Shown piece after piece: positions 48,494-57,659 of a stretch of DNA of 63,966 nt (its first letter is position 1; the number at the start of each line of letters is the position of its first letter). The notes under the pieces were generated by a model. The model did not search any database, was not told the DNA's origin, and was given only the letters and a program-made list of their open reading frames with translations. The translations under genes and the position numbers were made by a program. Source of the DNA: JAFARZ01 sp035651595 (GTDB lineage: Bacteria; Actinomycetota; Actinomycetes; Streptosporangiales; Streptosporangiaceae); assembly GCA_035651595.1 (NCBI GenBank), contig DASRFJ010000153.1, positions 1 through 63,966 on the forward strand, read 5' to 3'.

Positions 48494-49153
48494 CTAGCTG
48501 ACAGCGTAGAACAGCAACCAGAACAGCAGCGCCATCAGCCCCAGGTAGTTCCAGAGCGTGCTGAACGCGCTCAGGGACGCCTGGAACCGCTGGAGCGCGA
48601 ACGTCTCAGTGTACGTCGGCGGCTGTTCGATGAATGAGACGGCCGGCATGAAGCGGGCCCTGGCGAGCAGCGTCTCCAGCCAGATCATCGCGGACAGCAG
48701 AATGACGATGAACACCGGATAGAAGCCCGTGAATACGCTGGAGTAGCCCGAGCTGCCCGGCGGGAACGGCAGGAAGACAAGCTCGCAGATCTGGGCCGCG
48801 ACGGCACCGAGGCCGAGGCCCAGCGCCACCAGGCCGCTGATCTGCCAGGTCCGCTTCCGCCCGGCCTTGATCCGCTGGAGCCCGTAGTAGTGCGTCCCGG
48901 CGCTGGCCAGGACCAGCAGCATGATGATGGCGCCCATCCAGCCGTTCGGATGATGGAAGCCCGAGCCCTTCCAGTGGCCCTCGGAGTCGACCGAGCGCAG
49001 GTAGAAGTACGCGAAGGCGAACGAGCCGAACAGGAAGGTCAGGCCGCCGATCGCCAGCCGCACCCCGGTCCAGGCGGCGTTGAGCGCGGACTCGTGGTAG
49101 TAGCCCTCGTCCTCGAGGGCGAGCGCGGCCTGTGCCTGCTGGGATTCGGACAT
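48494..49153 (-). CDS. ctaE: cytochrome c oxidase subunit III
   Basis: 219 residues, seven-helix subunit III variant lacking the first two helices of long forms. Typical pieces are LFGSFAFAYFYLRS, HYYGLQRIKAGRKRTWQISG, GFYPVFIVILLSAMIWLETLLARARF and WNYLGLMALLFWLLFYAVS. Starts 3 bases after the ctaD stop. Confidence 0.93.
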   Translation of the reverse strand: MSESQQAQAALALEDEGYYHESALNAAWTGVRLAIGGLTFLFGSFAFAYFYLRSVDSEGHWKGSGFHHPNGWMGAIIMLLVLASAGTHYYGLQRIKAGRKRTWQISGLVALGLGLGAVAAQICELVFLPFPPGSSGYSSVFTGFYPVFIVILLSAMIWLETLLARARFMPAVSFIEQPPTYTETFALQRFQASLSAFSTLWNYLGLMALLFWLLFYAVS

Positions 49154-49156
49154 GTG

Positions 49157-51127
49157 TCACACCTTCGCTTCGGTCATGCCTGCCCCGGTCCCGGCGTAGG
49201 CCCCGGCTATCACGCCCGGCGGCGGGTTCAGGTCCGCCACGGGCAGCGCGCCGGGGACGCCGTAGTCATAGGGGCTGGACAGGATCACCGGCACCCGCTC
49301 GAAGTTCTCCGGCGGTGGCGGCGACGGCAGCTGCCATTCCAGGCTGCGCGCCCGGTACGGGTTGATGTCGGTCACCCGCTCCCGCCAGAACAGCAGGGAC
49401 ATGACGAGGTTGATCAGGAAGATGAGGATCGACCCGCCGAGGAGGAAGGCGGAGATCGACACCCAGTCGTTGAGCGTCTCCAGGTTCCGCGCGTATTCGA
49501 ACACGCGTCGCGGCATGCCCATCATGCCCAGCGCGAACAGCGGCAGGAACGTGGTGTTGAAGAAGATGAACATCGTCCAGAAGTGCAGCTTGCCCAGCTT
49601 CTCGTTCAGCTTGATCCCGGTCATCTTCGGCAGCCAGTAGTAGATGCCCGCCATGAACGCGAAGATCAGCCCGCCCATGATCGTGTAGTGGAAGTGCGCC
49701 ATGACGAAGAACGAGCCGTGCTCGGTGGTGTCCGCGGGCACGTCGGACAGGAACACGCCGCTGATCCCGCCAATGAGGAAGTTGAAATAGAACGCCAGTG
49801 CGAATAGCATGGGTATGCTGAACGTGATTCGAGCTTTCCAGAAGGTGCCCATCCCGACCAGGAAGATGAAGCCCGTCGGGATGGAGATCATCTCTGTGGT
49901 CAGCATGAACACCGGACGCATATCCGGGTCGATGCCGCTATCGAACAGGTGGTGCTGCCAGACGAAGAATGACAGGATGCCCACGCCCAGCATGCCCGCC
50001 GCGGCGACCTTGTAGCCGAACAGCGGTTTGCGGCAGAACACGCTCACGACTTCGGAAATGACGCCGAAGCCGGGCAGCGCGAGGATGTACACCTCGGGAT
50101 GGCCGAAGAACCAGAACAGGTCCTCGTACAGGAAGCTGCTGCCGCCCAGCTGGTTGGTGAAGAACGCGGTCTGGAACGTCCGGTCCGTCAGGCCCATGTA
50201 GCACGCCCCGACCAGCACGGGTACGGCCAGGACCTGGAGAAACGAGACGCTGAACATCGACCAGACGAACATGGGCATGCGGCTCCAGCGCATGCCCGGC
50301 GCCCGGTAGTTGATGACCGTGACGATCATGTTGAACCCGGCGAGGATCATCGACAAACCCATTAGTCCGAACGCGAAGAAGTATGCGTCCATGCCAGCGG
50401 TGGCCTGTGTAGCAAGGGGTTCGTAGCCGGTCCAGCCGGTCGGGAAGCCGCCGAAGAGGACACCGGACAGCAAGATGACGTACGCGGCCGGGGTGAGCCA
50501 GAAGCCGAGCGCCTCGAGCCGCGGGAACGCGACCCGCTTGGACCCGATCAGCAACGGCCCGAAGTACTGCCCGAACGGGCCGAGGATGACCGAGGACATC
50601 ATCATCATCATGAGCGTGCCGTGCTCGCCGACCACCATCAGGTACTGGCTCGCGCCGAGCAGGTGGTAGGAGGGGCTCAGCAGCTCGCTGCGGATCGCCA
50701 TCGCGAACAGGCCGCCGGTGAGGAAGTACGTGGTCATGCCGAACAGGTACTGGATGCCGACCACCTTGTGGTCGAGGGTGTACCTGAAGTACTTGCCCAG
50801 ACCAGGCTCCAACGTGCTCAGATGGGTGTCGGCGGGCCGTTGCCTGCCCAGCATCAGCCAGAAAAGGTCGTTGAAGATACCCAGCCCGATGAGCCAGCCG
50901 AGCACGCCGAAACAGTAGCCGAGGACGATCGGCACGTCGTTGGAGTCGGACAGCGCGTTCTGCGAATAGCCGCTGGACAGGAAGTTGCCGAGCAGGTGGC
51001 CCAGGATGTAGCCGACCGCCGCGAGGACCACGCCGGTGTGGATTCCGGGGCGCAGCCAGTACGACCGGTAGCCCGCCCAGTCCCGGCCGGCCGGCTCCGC
51101 TATTTCCGACTGTATCTCTATGGCCAT
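49157..51127 (-). CDS. ctaD: cytochrome c oxidase subunit I
   Basis: 656 residues with 12-14 membrane segments. Heme/CuB landmarks: VVGEHGTLMMM (low-spin heme His), FFGHPEVYILALPGFG (CuB His and the cross-linked Tyr), WQHHLFDSG (CuB His-His) and VMAHFHYTIMGG (heme a3 and a ligands). The HPEVYI Tyr identifies the A-type oxygen-reducing family. Terminal oxidase of the aerobic chain. GGAGGGG Shine-Dalgarno. Confidence 0.97.
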   Translation of the reverse strand: MAIEIQSEIAEPAGRDWAGYRSYWLRPGIHTGVVLAAVGYILGHLLGNFLSSGYSQNALSDSNDVPIVLGYCFGVLGWLIGLGIFNDLFWLMLGRQRPADTHLSTLEPGLGKYFRYTLDHKVVGIQYLFGMTTYFLTGGLFAMAIRSELLSPSYHLLGASQYLMVVGEHGTLMMMMMSSVILGPFGQYFGPLLIGSKRVAFPRLEALGFWLTPAAYVILLSGVLFGGFPTGWTGYEPLATQATAGMDAYFFAFGLMGLSMILAGFNMIVTVINYRAPGMRWSRMPMFVWSMFSVSFLQVLAVPVLVGACYMGLTDRTFQTAFFTNQLGGSSFLYEDLFWFFGHPEVYILALPGFGVISEVVSVFCRKPLFGYKVAAAGMLGVGILSFFVWQHHLFDSGIDPDMRPVFMLTTEMISIPTGFIFLVGMGTFWKARITFSIPMLFALAFYFNFLIGGISGVFLSDVPADTTEHGSFFVMAHFHYTIMGGLIFAFMAGIYYWLPKMTGIKLNEKLGKLHFWTMFIFFNTTFLPLFALGMMGMPRRVFEYARNLETLNDWVSISAFLLGGSILIFLINLVMSLLFWRERVTDINPYRARSLEWQLPSPPPPENFERVPVILSSPYDYGVPGALPVADLNPPPGVIAGAYAGTGAGMTEAKV

Positions 51128-51155
51128 CCTGGTTACCCCTCCACCGTTACGTGCG

Positions 51156-52145
51156 TCATGGCGTCACCGGGTCGTTGGGCGGGTAGTAGTAGCCGGCCGC
51201 GCCGGTGATGCCGTCCACCTTGTTCAGGTTGTTCGAGCTGGTGAGCTGCGAGAGCACGGTCGGGTCATAGGTGAGCGAGTACGCCGGCAGGGCGGCGAGC
51301 AGCCCGTTGCCCTGTTCCTTGCTCTGCACGTTGGCTGCCCAGTTCGAGAAGTCGTTCTGGGAGACGACCTTGCCGTAGTTGTACATGGCGCCGTGCCAGA
51401 TGCCGCACAGCTCGTTGCACCTGACGGTGAAGCCGCCCAGCTGCTTCGGCGTGGTGTATGCCACGTTGTCGACCTGCGGGTTGGCGTCGGCCTTCACGCC
51501 GAGCTGGTAGGCCCAGAAGCTGTGGATGACGTCCAGCGACGTCACGTGGAAGGTGACCGGCGTGTCCAGCGGGAGGTACAGCTCGGACGACTCCATGCCG
51601 CCGAACTGCGGGTACCGGTACGTCCAGGCCCACTGCTGTCCGATCACCTGGACTTCGAGCATGTCGCCGCTGCCCGGGGTCCAGGTCGAGCTCGTCTTCC
51701 CGGCGAGTTTCCAGATGGGGTTCGGCCCCTCGCCCGCGCCCGCCCCCGCCGGACCGATCAGCTCCGCGGTACCGAACGCGAACGCCCACATCACGATCGC
51801 CGCCGTGACGATGATCCAAGCGGCGGCGACCTTGTTGTTGCCGTAGATCGGCGCGCCGTCACCGTCGTCGCCGGGCCGCGCCCGCCACACGATGATCGAG
51901 TAGACGAAGTACAGCAGGACCGCGATCACGACCGGCGCGCCCGTCACCGCCAGCACCGCGATGTCGAACTGCTGGTGCTTGGCGGAGTCGGACATGTCGC
52001 CCGGCGGCAGATGCGGGTACCAGACGAACCAGATGAGCAGGTCGGCGGCGAGCGCGAGCACGAGCCAGATCAGGAACATCCGCAGCCAGTGGTTCGTCTC
52101 CGGCTTGGGTCCGGTGGCGTTTCCGTTCGTGTTTTCGGTTGTCAT
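51156..52145 (-). CDS. ctaC: cytochrome c oxidase subunit II
   Basis: 329 residues from ATG 52145, overlapping the cupredoxin stop (ATGA). Three hydrophobic segments precede the CuA domain, one more than usual. CuA ligands are visible: DVIHSFWAYQLGVKAD (first His) and VRCNELCGIWHGAM (Cys, Glu, Cys, His, Met). No C-terminal cytochrome c domain, so electrons come from a separate cytochrome c. No lipobox is seen. Confidence 0.95.
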   Translation of the reverse strand: MTTENTNGNATGPKPETNHWLRMFLIWLVLALAADLLIWFVWYPHLPPGDMSDSAKHQQFDIAVLAVTGAPVVIAVLLYFVYSIIVWRARPGDDGDGAPIYGNNKVAAAWIIVTAAIVMWAFAFGTAELIGPAGAGAGEGPNPIWKLAGKTSSTWTPGSGDMLEVQVIGQQWAWTYRYPQFGGMESSELYLPLDTPVTFHVTSLDVIHSFWAYQLGVKADANPQVDNVAYTTPKQLGGFTVRCNELCGIWHGAMYNYGKVVSQNDFSNWAANVQSKEQGNGLLAALPAYSLTYDPTVLSQLTSSNNLNKVDGITGAAGYYYPPNDPVTP

Positions 52146-52930
52146 GACGCCACCACGTCCATGTTCCCCATCATGTAACCGAAGTTCTGCATCGGGCCGC
52201 TGTTGCCATCGAGGTAACCGCCGCCGCAGGGGACGAAGCACTGCCAGCGGAACACCCCGGCGTGGGTCGGGGCGTTGAAGCTGAACGTCTCCAGCGCGTA
52301 CGGGTTGTGCTCGGTCTTGCCGTCGTCTGTGAACGTCGGGGTGCACGGCGAGGAACTGCACAGGTTGTTCGCTGAGTCGTCCGCGTTCGGCGATGCCACC
52401 GGCACGTACAGGCCAAGGGCCGGGATGGCGAACGTGTGCCCCACGTTGCAGTCGCTCCAGGAGTTGATGACCGACGTCGTGTCGTTGGTCAGCGACTCCT
52501 TCCCCTTGCTGTTGAACTGCGAGACCGTCACCGTGTCGCCCTCGGTGCCCTGCACCTGGCTGAAGAAGTTGTTCCGCAACGGGGTGCACCCGTCATAGCC
52601 GTAGATGGTCACGTTGACCTTCGTGCTGGCCGGGATGGAGAAAAAGGTGGTGTGGACCCACTGCTTGCTGTTCGGGTCCTGCACGTAGTAGCTGACCCAG
52701 TCGGGCTTGCTCGCGGAGTCGTTCTGTGGATCCTCCTGGAGCACCACGTTGACCACGCCGTTGGCGGCCGCGAAGTGAACCGTGGGCAGAGAACTCGCCG
52801 AGCCGATGTAGTACACGGCGACGAAGACCCCGAGGCCGATCACCACGGCGACGGCGACCAGCAGAGCCGCCGCCCGGGCTGGCACGGACACCAGATCACC
52901 ACCTTTGTTCGTTGTGACTCCCGGCGACAT
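52142..52930 (-). CDS. anchored cupredoxin / degenerate CuA-like protein heading the oxidase operon
   Basis: 262 residues; an alternative GTG about 13 codons in (VSVPARAAALL) has a better AAGGTGG site. One membrane anchor about 18-42. The extracytoplasmic part ends in a cupredoxin-like copper region: GHTFAIPALGLYVPVA parallels the HSFWAYQLGVKAD segment of subunit II, and WQCFVPCGGGYLDGNSGPM has the two Cys and a Met. However the CuA Glu and second His are missing. May be a copper chaperone, a rudimentary second CuA subunit, or an electron acceptor. Confidence 0.8.
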   Translation of the reverse strand: MSPGVTTNKGGDLVSVPARAAALLVAVAVVIGLGVFVAVYYIGSASSLPTVHFAAANGVVNVVLQEDPQNDSASKPDWVSYYVQDPNSKQWVHTTFFSIPASTKVNVTIYGYDGCTPLRNNFFSQVQGTEGDTVTVSQFNSKGKESLTNDTTSVINSWSDCNVGHTFAIPALGLYVPVASPNADDSANNLCSSSPCTPTFTDDGKTEHNPYALETFSFNAPTHAGVFRWQCFVPCGGGYLDGNSGPMQNFGYMMGNMDVVAS

Positions 52931-53184
52931 CGGGGCCGGCGCCTACTTGGGCTAGATCATCGGATCGTGGGCCTGGCAAGGCAACACTTGGCATCCGAGA
53001 TGACGAAATTGTCATTCAGCGGGCTGCGAGGGTTTGCATATTAATGGACCTTGACCTGCGGTGATAGCGTGATGGCGATTGTGTCGGTGGTTGGGACAAT
53101 CGTTTGCCACCTTGATGTCCTTGGATGACCCCGGGCGTACTATGGCGGGCAATTGCGGCATGTTGCGGCACGTTGGGAGGGCAT

Positions 53185-53805
53185 ATGACGGCACAACTGA
53201 CGCCGCGACCCCCGACCAGCCGCACGGGATGGCCGGTGCTGCGGGCCCCCAAGTGGATGCTGCCGGGGGCGGTGGTCCTCGTCGCCGGACTGGCGGTTGC
53301 CGCGTGGCCGCATCAGCCGTCCAACGCCGAACGGGTCAGTGACCTGCGTTCGGTCGTCAGCGCGCTGAACACCGGCATCGAGTCCTGCGCCGGCGGGGTC
53401 ACCGAGTCGCTCACCGCGCTGCGCGAGATCCAGGCCGGGACGAGTCACGACGTCTCGACCGGGGCTCGCATCGCAACCGATGGGGCGGCGAACTGCTCGC
53501 CCGCGAACAGCATGCCGATGGATGACCTCGTCGAGTACCAGGTCCCGGGATCACTGGCCTCCTTCCACCTCGATACGACCGTCAACGACGTCGTGACCTG
53601 GGGGTTTCCGCTCGCGCAGCGGGTGCAGACGGATGTCGCCTCGATCTTGACCGCGAGTTCCGCCGCTGCCGTGGCCAGCGCCACCGCGGCGCTGCACAAG
53701 GACCAGGCCGCCCTCGACGCGCAGCGAGCCAAGATCGACGCGGCTCTTGGTGCCGCGAACCGGGCGCTGTCCGCGCACGTACCCCCGCCCACATTGCCCA
53801 GCTGA
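53185..53805 (+). CDS. membrane-anchored extracytoplasmic protein of unknown function
   Basis: 206 residues from ATG 53185 (GGGAGGGC upstream). One membrane segment about 28-42 (KWMLPGAVVLVAGLAVAAW), then an all-helical extracytoplasmic domain with an isolated Cys pair (ESCAGG, ANCSPA). The C-terminal helix SSAAAVASATAALHKDQAALDAQRAKIDAAL is probably coiled coil. No family recognised. The 52931-53184 gap has a CGATTGT/ACAATCG dyad (53076-53102) and TACTAT near 53147 as possible promoter elements. Confidence 0.75.
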   Translation: MTAQLTPRPPTSRTGWPVLRAPKWMLPGAVVLVAGLAVAAWPHQPSNAERVSDLRSVVSALNTGIESCAGGVTESLTALREIQAGTSHDVSTGARIATDGAANCSPANSMPMDDLVEYQVPGSLASFHLDTTVNDVVTWGFPLAQRVQTDVASILTASSAAAVASATAALHKDQAALDAQRAKIDAALGAANRALSAHVPPPTLPS

Positions 53806-54066
53806 CCCGGGTTCGGGTTCTTGCGTGGGCTTGGGCTTGGGGTCCCGCCGCCCAGCGCGCGATTGTCTGTTTTGCGCCTTATGTCCGTCTGTCGCGCGGC
53901 CCTTGCACGTTGGTAAAGGGCTTGTGGTAGATAGGGCGCCGGACGTAGGCGTCCCACAACGATGCACGCTCATGACGCGTCTCGTGGCCCGGGCCGCGAC
54001 CCGGCAGCTCACATTCCCATATCATGACATTTCACCTTATTCCGGGCGAGCCAGGTGGAGCGCCAG

Positions 54067-54118
54067 ATTATTGCGGACAGTTACCCCCCCAAAGTGGGAG
54101 GGTAAGTGTCCGCAATAA
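54067..54118. repeat. family A inverted repeat, copy 3
   Basis: Same arm core as copies 1 and 2 (ATTATTGCGGACAGTTACC and complement) with one mismatch and an AAAGTG-containing loop. The right flank GTCGAACCTACCGGGACA (54150-54167) begins 32 bases after the stem, exactly as in copy 2. The left flank GGCGAGCCAGGT is also shared with copy 2. It sits in the 620-base gap 53806-54425, otherwise empty, 308 bases upstream of a two-component system. Confidence 0.85.
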
Positions 54119-54425
54119 TTTCGGTCCACCATCCGGGCAACGAGCTGCCGTCGAACCTACCGGGACAGAAGCGGCATTGCGGGCAAACTGCGCGAGGGCC
54201 GGGCGGGCACGACTTGCTGGGCGCAGTGTCGCGTTGCAATCGTTTGTATGACAGAGCCGTAACAATCCCGCGAGTGGCAGGCCGTGACTTGACCAGCTTT
54301 GCGCTTCGCATGGACCATCGCAAACGTGGGTTCTTTGCCCTTGCGCTAGCACGGGACGCCCGGCCGGCACTCAGCTGGCCGGTACCCCGAGCCCGTGCCG
54401 CGCGACAAGGACCGAGGTAGCCAGC

Positions 54426-55151
54426 ATGATCTTGCAGGAGCGCACGGCTCGGGCCACCTACGCCACGCCAGAGGTGGCAGCGCCGCGGATACTCGTCGTC
54501 GATGACGAGCCGGGGATACGCGCGTTCATCGAGCGCGCCCTGGCGGCCGACAGCTATGCCATGGACACGGCGGCCACCGGAGCGGAGGCGCTGCACATGG
54601 CGCAGGCGAGCCGCTACGACCTGATAATCCTGGACCTGGTCATCCCCGATATGCCCGGCCAGGTCATCCTCGAACGGCTGCTCGAGGCCCACCCGGACCA
54701 GGCGGTCATGGTGCTGTCCTGCCTGGCGGACGTCGCCTCCAAGGTCGACTGCCTGGAACGCGGCGCGCAGGACTACCTGACCAAGCCGTTCTCGCTCGCC
54801 GAGCTGCGCGCCCGGGTACGCGTCCGGCTGCGGGCGGAGCACAGCCACAGCGAGCAGCCGTCCGAGGTGATCAGGGTCGGCGACCTCACGCTGGACGTGG
54901 GGCGCCTTGTCGCCGACATCGGCCATGGCCCGGTGCCGCTCACCCGCCTGGAGTTCCTGCTGCTGCGCGAGCTGGCCGAGCACGTCGGCCAGTCCGTCCC
55001 CAAGGAGACGCTGCTGGCGACCGTATGGGGATATGACTTCGACCCGGGCTCGAACGTGGTCGACGTGTGCGTCCGGCGGCTGCGGTCAAAGCTGGGCTTC
55101 GGCCTGATCAAGACGGTACGCGGCGAGGGCTACCAGCTTGCTGGCAGATAA
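54426..55151 (+). CDS. OmpR-family response regulator
   Basis: 241 residues. Receiver about 20-140 with Asp70 (LIILDLVIPDMPG) and DYLTKPFSLAELRARV. Winged helix with LTRLEFLLLRELAEHVGQSVPKETLLATVWGYDFDPGSNVVDVCVRRLRSKL and TVRGEGYQL. The stop overlaps the kinase start by 14 bases. First gene of an operon with kinase and thioredoxin-like protein. Confidence 0.95.
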   Translation: MILQERTARATYATPEVAAPRILVVDDEPGIRAFIERALAADSYAMDTAATGAEALHMAQASRYDLIILDLVIPDMPGQVILERLLEAHPDQAVMVLSCLADVASKVDCLERGAQDYLTKPFSLAELRARVRVRLRAEHSHSEQPSEVIRVGDLTLDVGRLVADIGHGPVPLTRLEFLLLRELAEHVGQSVPKETLLATVWGYDFDPGSNVVDVCVRRLRSKLGFGLIKTVRGEGYQLAGR

Positions 55152-56334
55152 GCCGGCGGATGAGGTGGCCGGCCTATGGCGCCGCGTGTGGCGCCGGTGG
55201 CCGCTGAGTCGTGGCTGGCTCGACGCCGCGTGGGCGCTGTTCTCGGTGCTCAACCTCGTCGCGATACTGAAGTTCGCCGACTGGGAGACCATCCCGTTCC
55301 ATTTCATCTGGATCAGCTTCACGTTGCTGTACGGCTTCCGCACCTGGGCGACCAAGCCCACCATGTGGGTGCTCGGGGCGGTCATGGTGACCACGGGCGC
55401 CGGCATCGGACTCGACGTGTCGCGCGGGACCGAGCCGCTCGAAGAGCTGACCGAAGTACCGCTGATGGCCGCGATGTTCGTCGCGATGGTCTGGCACGCC
55501 CGGCGCAAGGTCGCGGCGGACCACCGGTCCCAGCTGGTGAGCGACGAGAATGCCCGGCTGCTGGCGACTCAGCGCCGGTTCCTCCAGGATGCCTCCCACC
55601 AGCTCCGGACGCCGATCACCATCGCGCTCGGCCACGCCGAACTGCTGGCGGATGAGGTGTCCGGCCCGCAGCAGAGCAAGGACCTCAACGTGATCCTCGG
55701 CGAGCTGACCAGGCTCCGCCGGATCGCCGAGCGGCTCCTGGTGATCGCCGCCGCCGAAGACCCGGAGTTCCTCCATCCCGAGCCCGTCGCACTGGACAGC
55801 TTCATCATGGACCTACTACGCCGCTGGCGGCCGACTGCCGAGCGGAGCTGGCAGCTCGGCAGGCTGGACAAGGTCACGGTCCAGGCCGACCGGGAGCGCC
55901 TGGGGCTGGCCATCGACGCGGTCCTGGAGAATGCCGTCCGGCACACCGCGGCGGGAGATGTCATCAAGCTGTCGGTCATCGCTTCCGGCGCCGGCCCGCT
56001 CGTCCCGAGACCCGACGTCCGGGTGACGGTCGCGGACCGCGGTTCCGGCATCCCGGCGGAGCTTCTGCCGCATGTGTTCGACCGGTTCCGCGTCGGCGAC
56101 GGCCCGAACCGGCGCGGCACTGGTCTTGGGCTACCGCTGGTCCGCGCCGTCGCCCGGGCACACGGCGGAGAGGTGCTGGTGCGCACCTGGCCCGGGCAAG
56201 GCAGTAGCTTCGAGTTGATGCTTCCGTTGCACGGCGACGGAACCATGTCGTCCGGAACAAGCACGCTGGAGTCGAGCGAGGGAGCGGAGGGGAAGGCCGA
56301 GCATGCCGGAGCGAACCTGGAAGGCAGCATTTGA
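55138..56334 (+). CDS. sensor histidine kinase with membrane-embedded sensor
   Basis: 398 residues, TTG start inside the regulator 3' end. Four membrane segments (about 30-46, 52-68, 74-92, 105-118) with almost no extracellular loop, so the stimulus is probably in the membrane. HisKA with His154 (FLQDASHQLRTPITIALGHAELL), HATPase with VLENAVRHT, DRGSGIP, VFDRFRVG, GTGLGLPL. The last 32 bases overlap the thioredoxin-like gene. Confidence 0.93.
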   Translation: MLADKPADEVAGLWRRVWRRWPLSRGWLDAAWALFSVLNLVAILKFADWETIPFHFIWISFTLLYGFRTWATKPTMWVLGAVMVTTGAGIGLDVSRGTEPLEELTEVPLMAAMFVAMVWHARRKVAADHRSQLVSDENARLLATQRRFLQDASHQLRTPITIALGHAELLADEVSGPQQSKDLNVILGELTRLRRIAERLLVIAAAEDPEFLHPEPVALDSFIMDLLRRWRPTAERSWQLGRLDKVTVQADRERLGLAIDAVLENAVRHTAAGDVIKLSVIASGAGPLVPRPDVRVTVADRGSGIPAELLPHVFDRFRVGDGPNRRGTGLGLPLVRAVARAHGGEVLVRTWPGQGSSFELMLPLHGDGTMSSGTSTLESSEGAEGKAEHAGANLEGSI

Positions 56335-56947
56335 CGAGGTGTTCCGCATCGCGGTGCGGCACAAGCTCCGGTCCAGCATCATCGCCGCGGTGGTCGCGGG
56401 ATCGTTCGTGGTCGTCGCGTTCGCCGCGGGCGAGTCGCCCGCCAGCACGGCCGCCGCCCAGGCGGGAACCGGGACCATGATCGGCGGAGGCGGCGCCGAC
56501 GGCGCCGGCCCGGTACGGCCCGCCGGAACGCCGACCGCACCCGCGTTCAGCCTCCCCCCGCTCGGCAACTCCACAGAGCGGATCTCCCTCGCCGCCTATG
56601 CCGGGAAGCCGCTGATCGTGAACTTCTTCGCCTCCTGGTGCGCGCCTTGCAAGCAGGAGACGCCGCTGATCGCGAAGTTCTACCGCGACGAGCACGGCTC
56701 GCTGGCGGTGGTCGGCATGGACGAGAACGACGTGCTGACGAACGCGGTCAGGTTCGTGCACGCGGACGGAGTCGGCTACCCGATCGCCTGGGATCCCGGC
56801 ATCGTCGCGGCATCCGCCTACGGCGTGGACGGGCTGGGACTGCCGCAGACGTTCTTCCTGAACGCCAAGCACCGCATCGTGTACCGGGTGTATGGCCCGG
56901 TGGACGAGGCGGAGCTGCGTACCGGCACCGCCCTCGCCACCGGTTAA
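56303..56947 (+). CDS. membrane-anchored TlpA/ResA-like thioredoxin-fold protein
   Basis: 214 residues. Anchor about 25-42 (IIAAVVAGSFVVVAFAAG), Gly/Pro linker, then a redoxin domain with the CxxC at Cys113/Cys116 (NFFASWCAPCKQETPLIAKF). The cis-Pro segment is GLGLPQTFFLNAKHRIVYRVYG. Extracytoplasmic thiol reductant or oxidant. Gene overlap with the kinase is unusual and suggests the kinase output or sensing concerns thiol status or secreted-protein folding. Confidence 0.92.
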   Translation: MPERTWKAAFDEVFRIAVRHKLRSSIIAAVVAGSFVVVAFAAGESPASTAAAQAGTGTMIGGGGADGAGPVRPAGTPTAPAFSLPPLGNSTERISLAAYAGKPLIVNFFASWCAPCKQETPLIAKFYRDEHGSLAVVGMDENDVLTNAVRFVHADGVGYPIAWDPGIVAASAYGVDGLGLPQTFFLNAKHRIVYRVYGPVDEAELRTGTALATG

Positions 56948-57402
56948 CCGCTGAGGTCAGGCTTGCGCGACTTGCCCACCGCGCCGATCGCGCCGGTCAC
57001 GCCGAAGACAGCACCGCCGTGCCACAGGCCGCTGAGCACCCCGTGGAACATGCCGCCGCCGGTGATCACGGTCAGCACGAGCGCGATGGCCGCGGCCGCG
57101 ACGGCCGGCAGAACGGCGAACCGCCAGGGGTTGTTGCGCGCCCAGCGGGCGGCGCGGCCCGCCTTGGTCCGCAGCAGCGCGCCGCCGGCGGCCACCACCA
57201 GGAACACCGCCGCGCCGAAGGCAACCGAGCCGCTGAGGGCGGCGACGCCCACCGTGCCGCCGATGACGTGCAGCCCCAGGTCTGCGGCCGCGACCACCCC
57301 GCCGGTGACAGCCGCCCCACCCCACGGGGCCCCCGACATCGCCGCGCTGGAGATCGAAATCTCCTCGCGCCGGGATAGATCTTGATCACTAGGTGCGGAC
57401 AT
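56944..57402 (-). CDS. membrane protein of unknown function
   Basis: 152 residues from ATG 57402 (GGAGGG seven bases upstream). Four hydrophobic segments rich in Gly/Ala (AAVTGGVVAAADLGLHVIGG, ALSGSVAFGAAVFLVVAAGG, FAVLPAVAAAAIALVLTVITGG, GAVFGVTGAIGAVG). No recognised family. Its stop overlaps the convergent TlpA-like stop by 4 bases. Nothing else is seen in the 57403-57659 gap. Confidence 0.7.
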   Translation of the reverse strand: MSAPSDQDLSRREEISISSAAMSGAPWGGAAVTGGVVAAADLGLHVIGGTVGVAALSGSVAFGAAVFLVVAAGGALLRTKAGRAARWARNNPWRFAVLPAVAAAAIALVLTVITGGGMFHGVLSGLWHGGAVFGVTGAIGAVGKSRKPDLSG

Positions 57403-57659
57403 TCGAATCCCTCCGAGCACCACGGCGATATTCACGTCATATCGCGTCTTGCGGACCAGAGTATCACCCAACTACCGCCGAACAGCCGATCTGCGCCCGC
57501 GTGTTTCCTGAGGATTGATCCGGATACCGATAGCAATGCGCCATCGGGGCGTTACCGACGGGAATCATGGGTCAGACGTGAACTCCGTGCGCTCCCGCAG
57601 GCTTGACCGGCCGCTGGGACGGGAAATCTTAGCTGTGAGGGCCGTTTCCGGGCAAAGGC

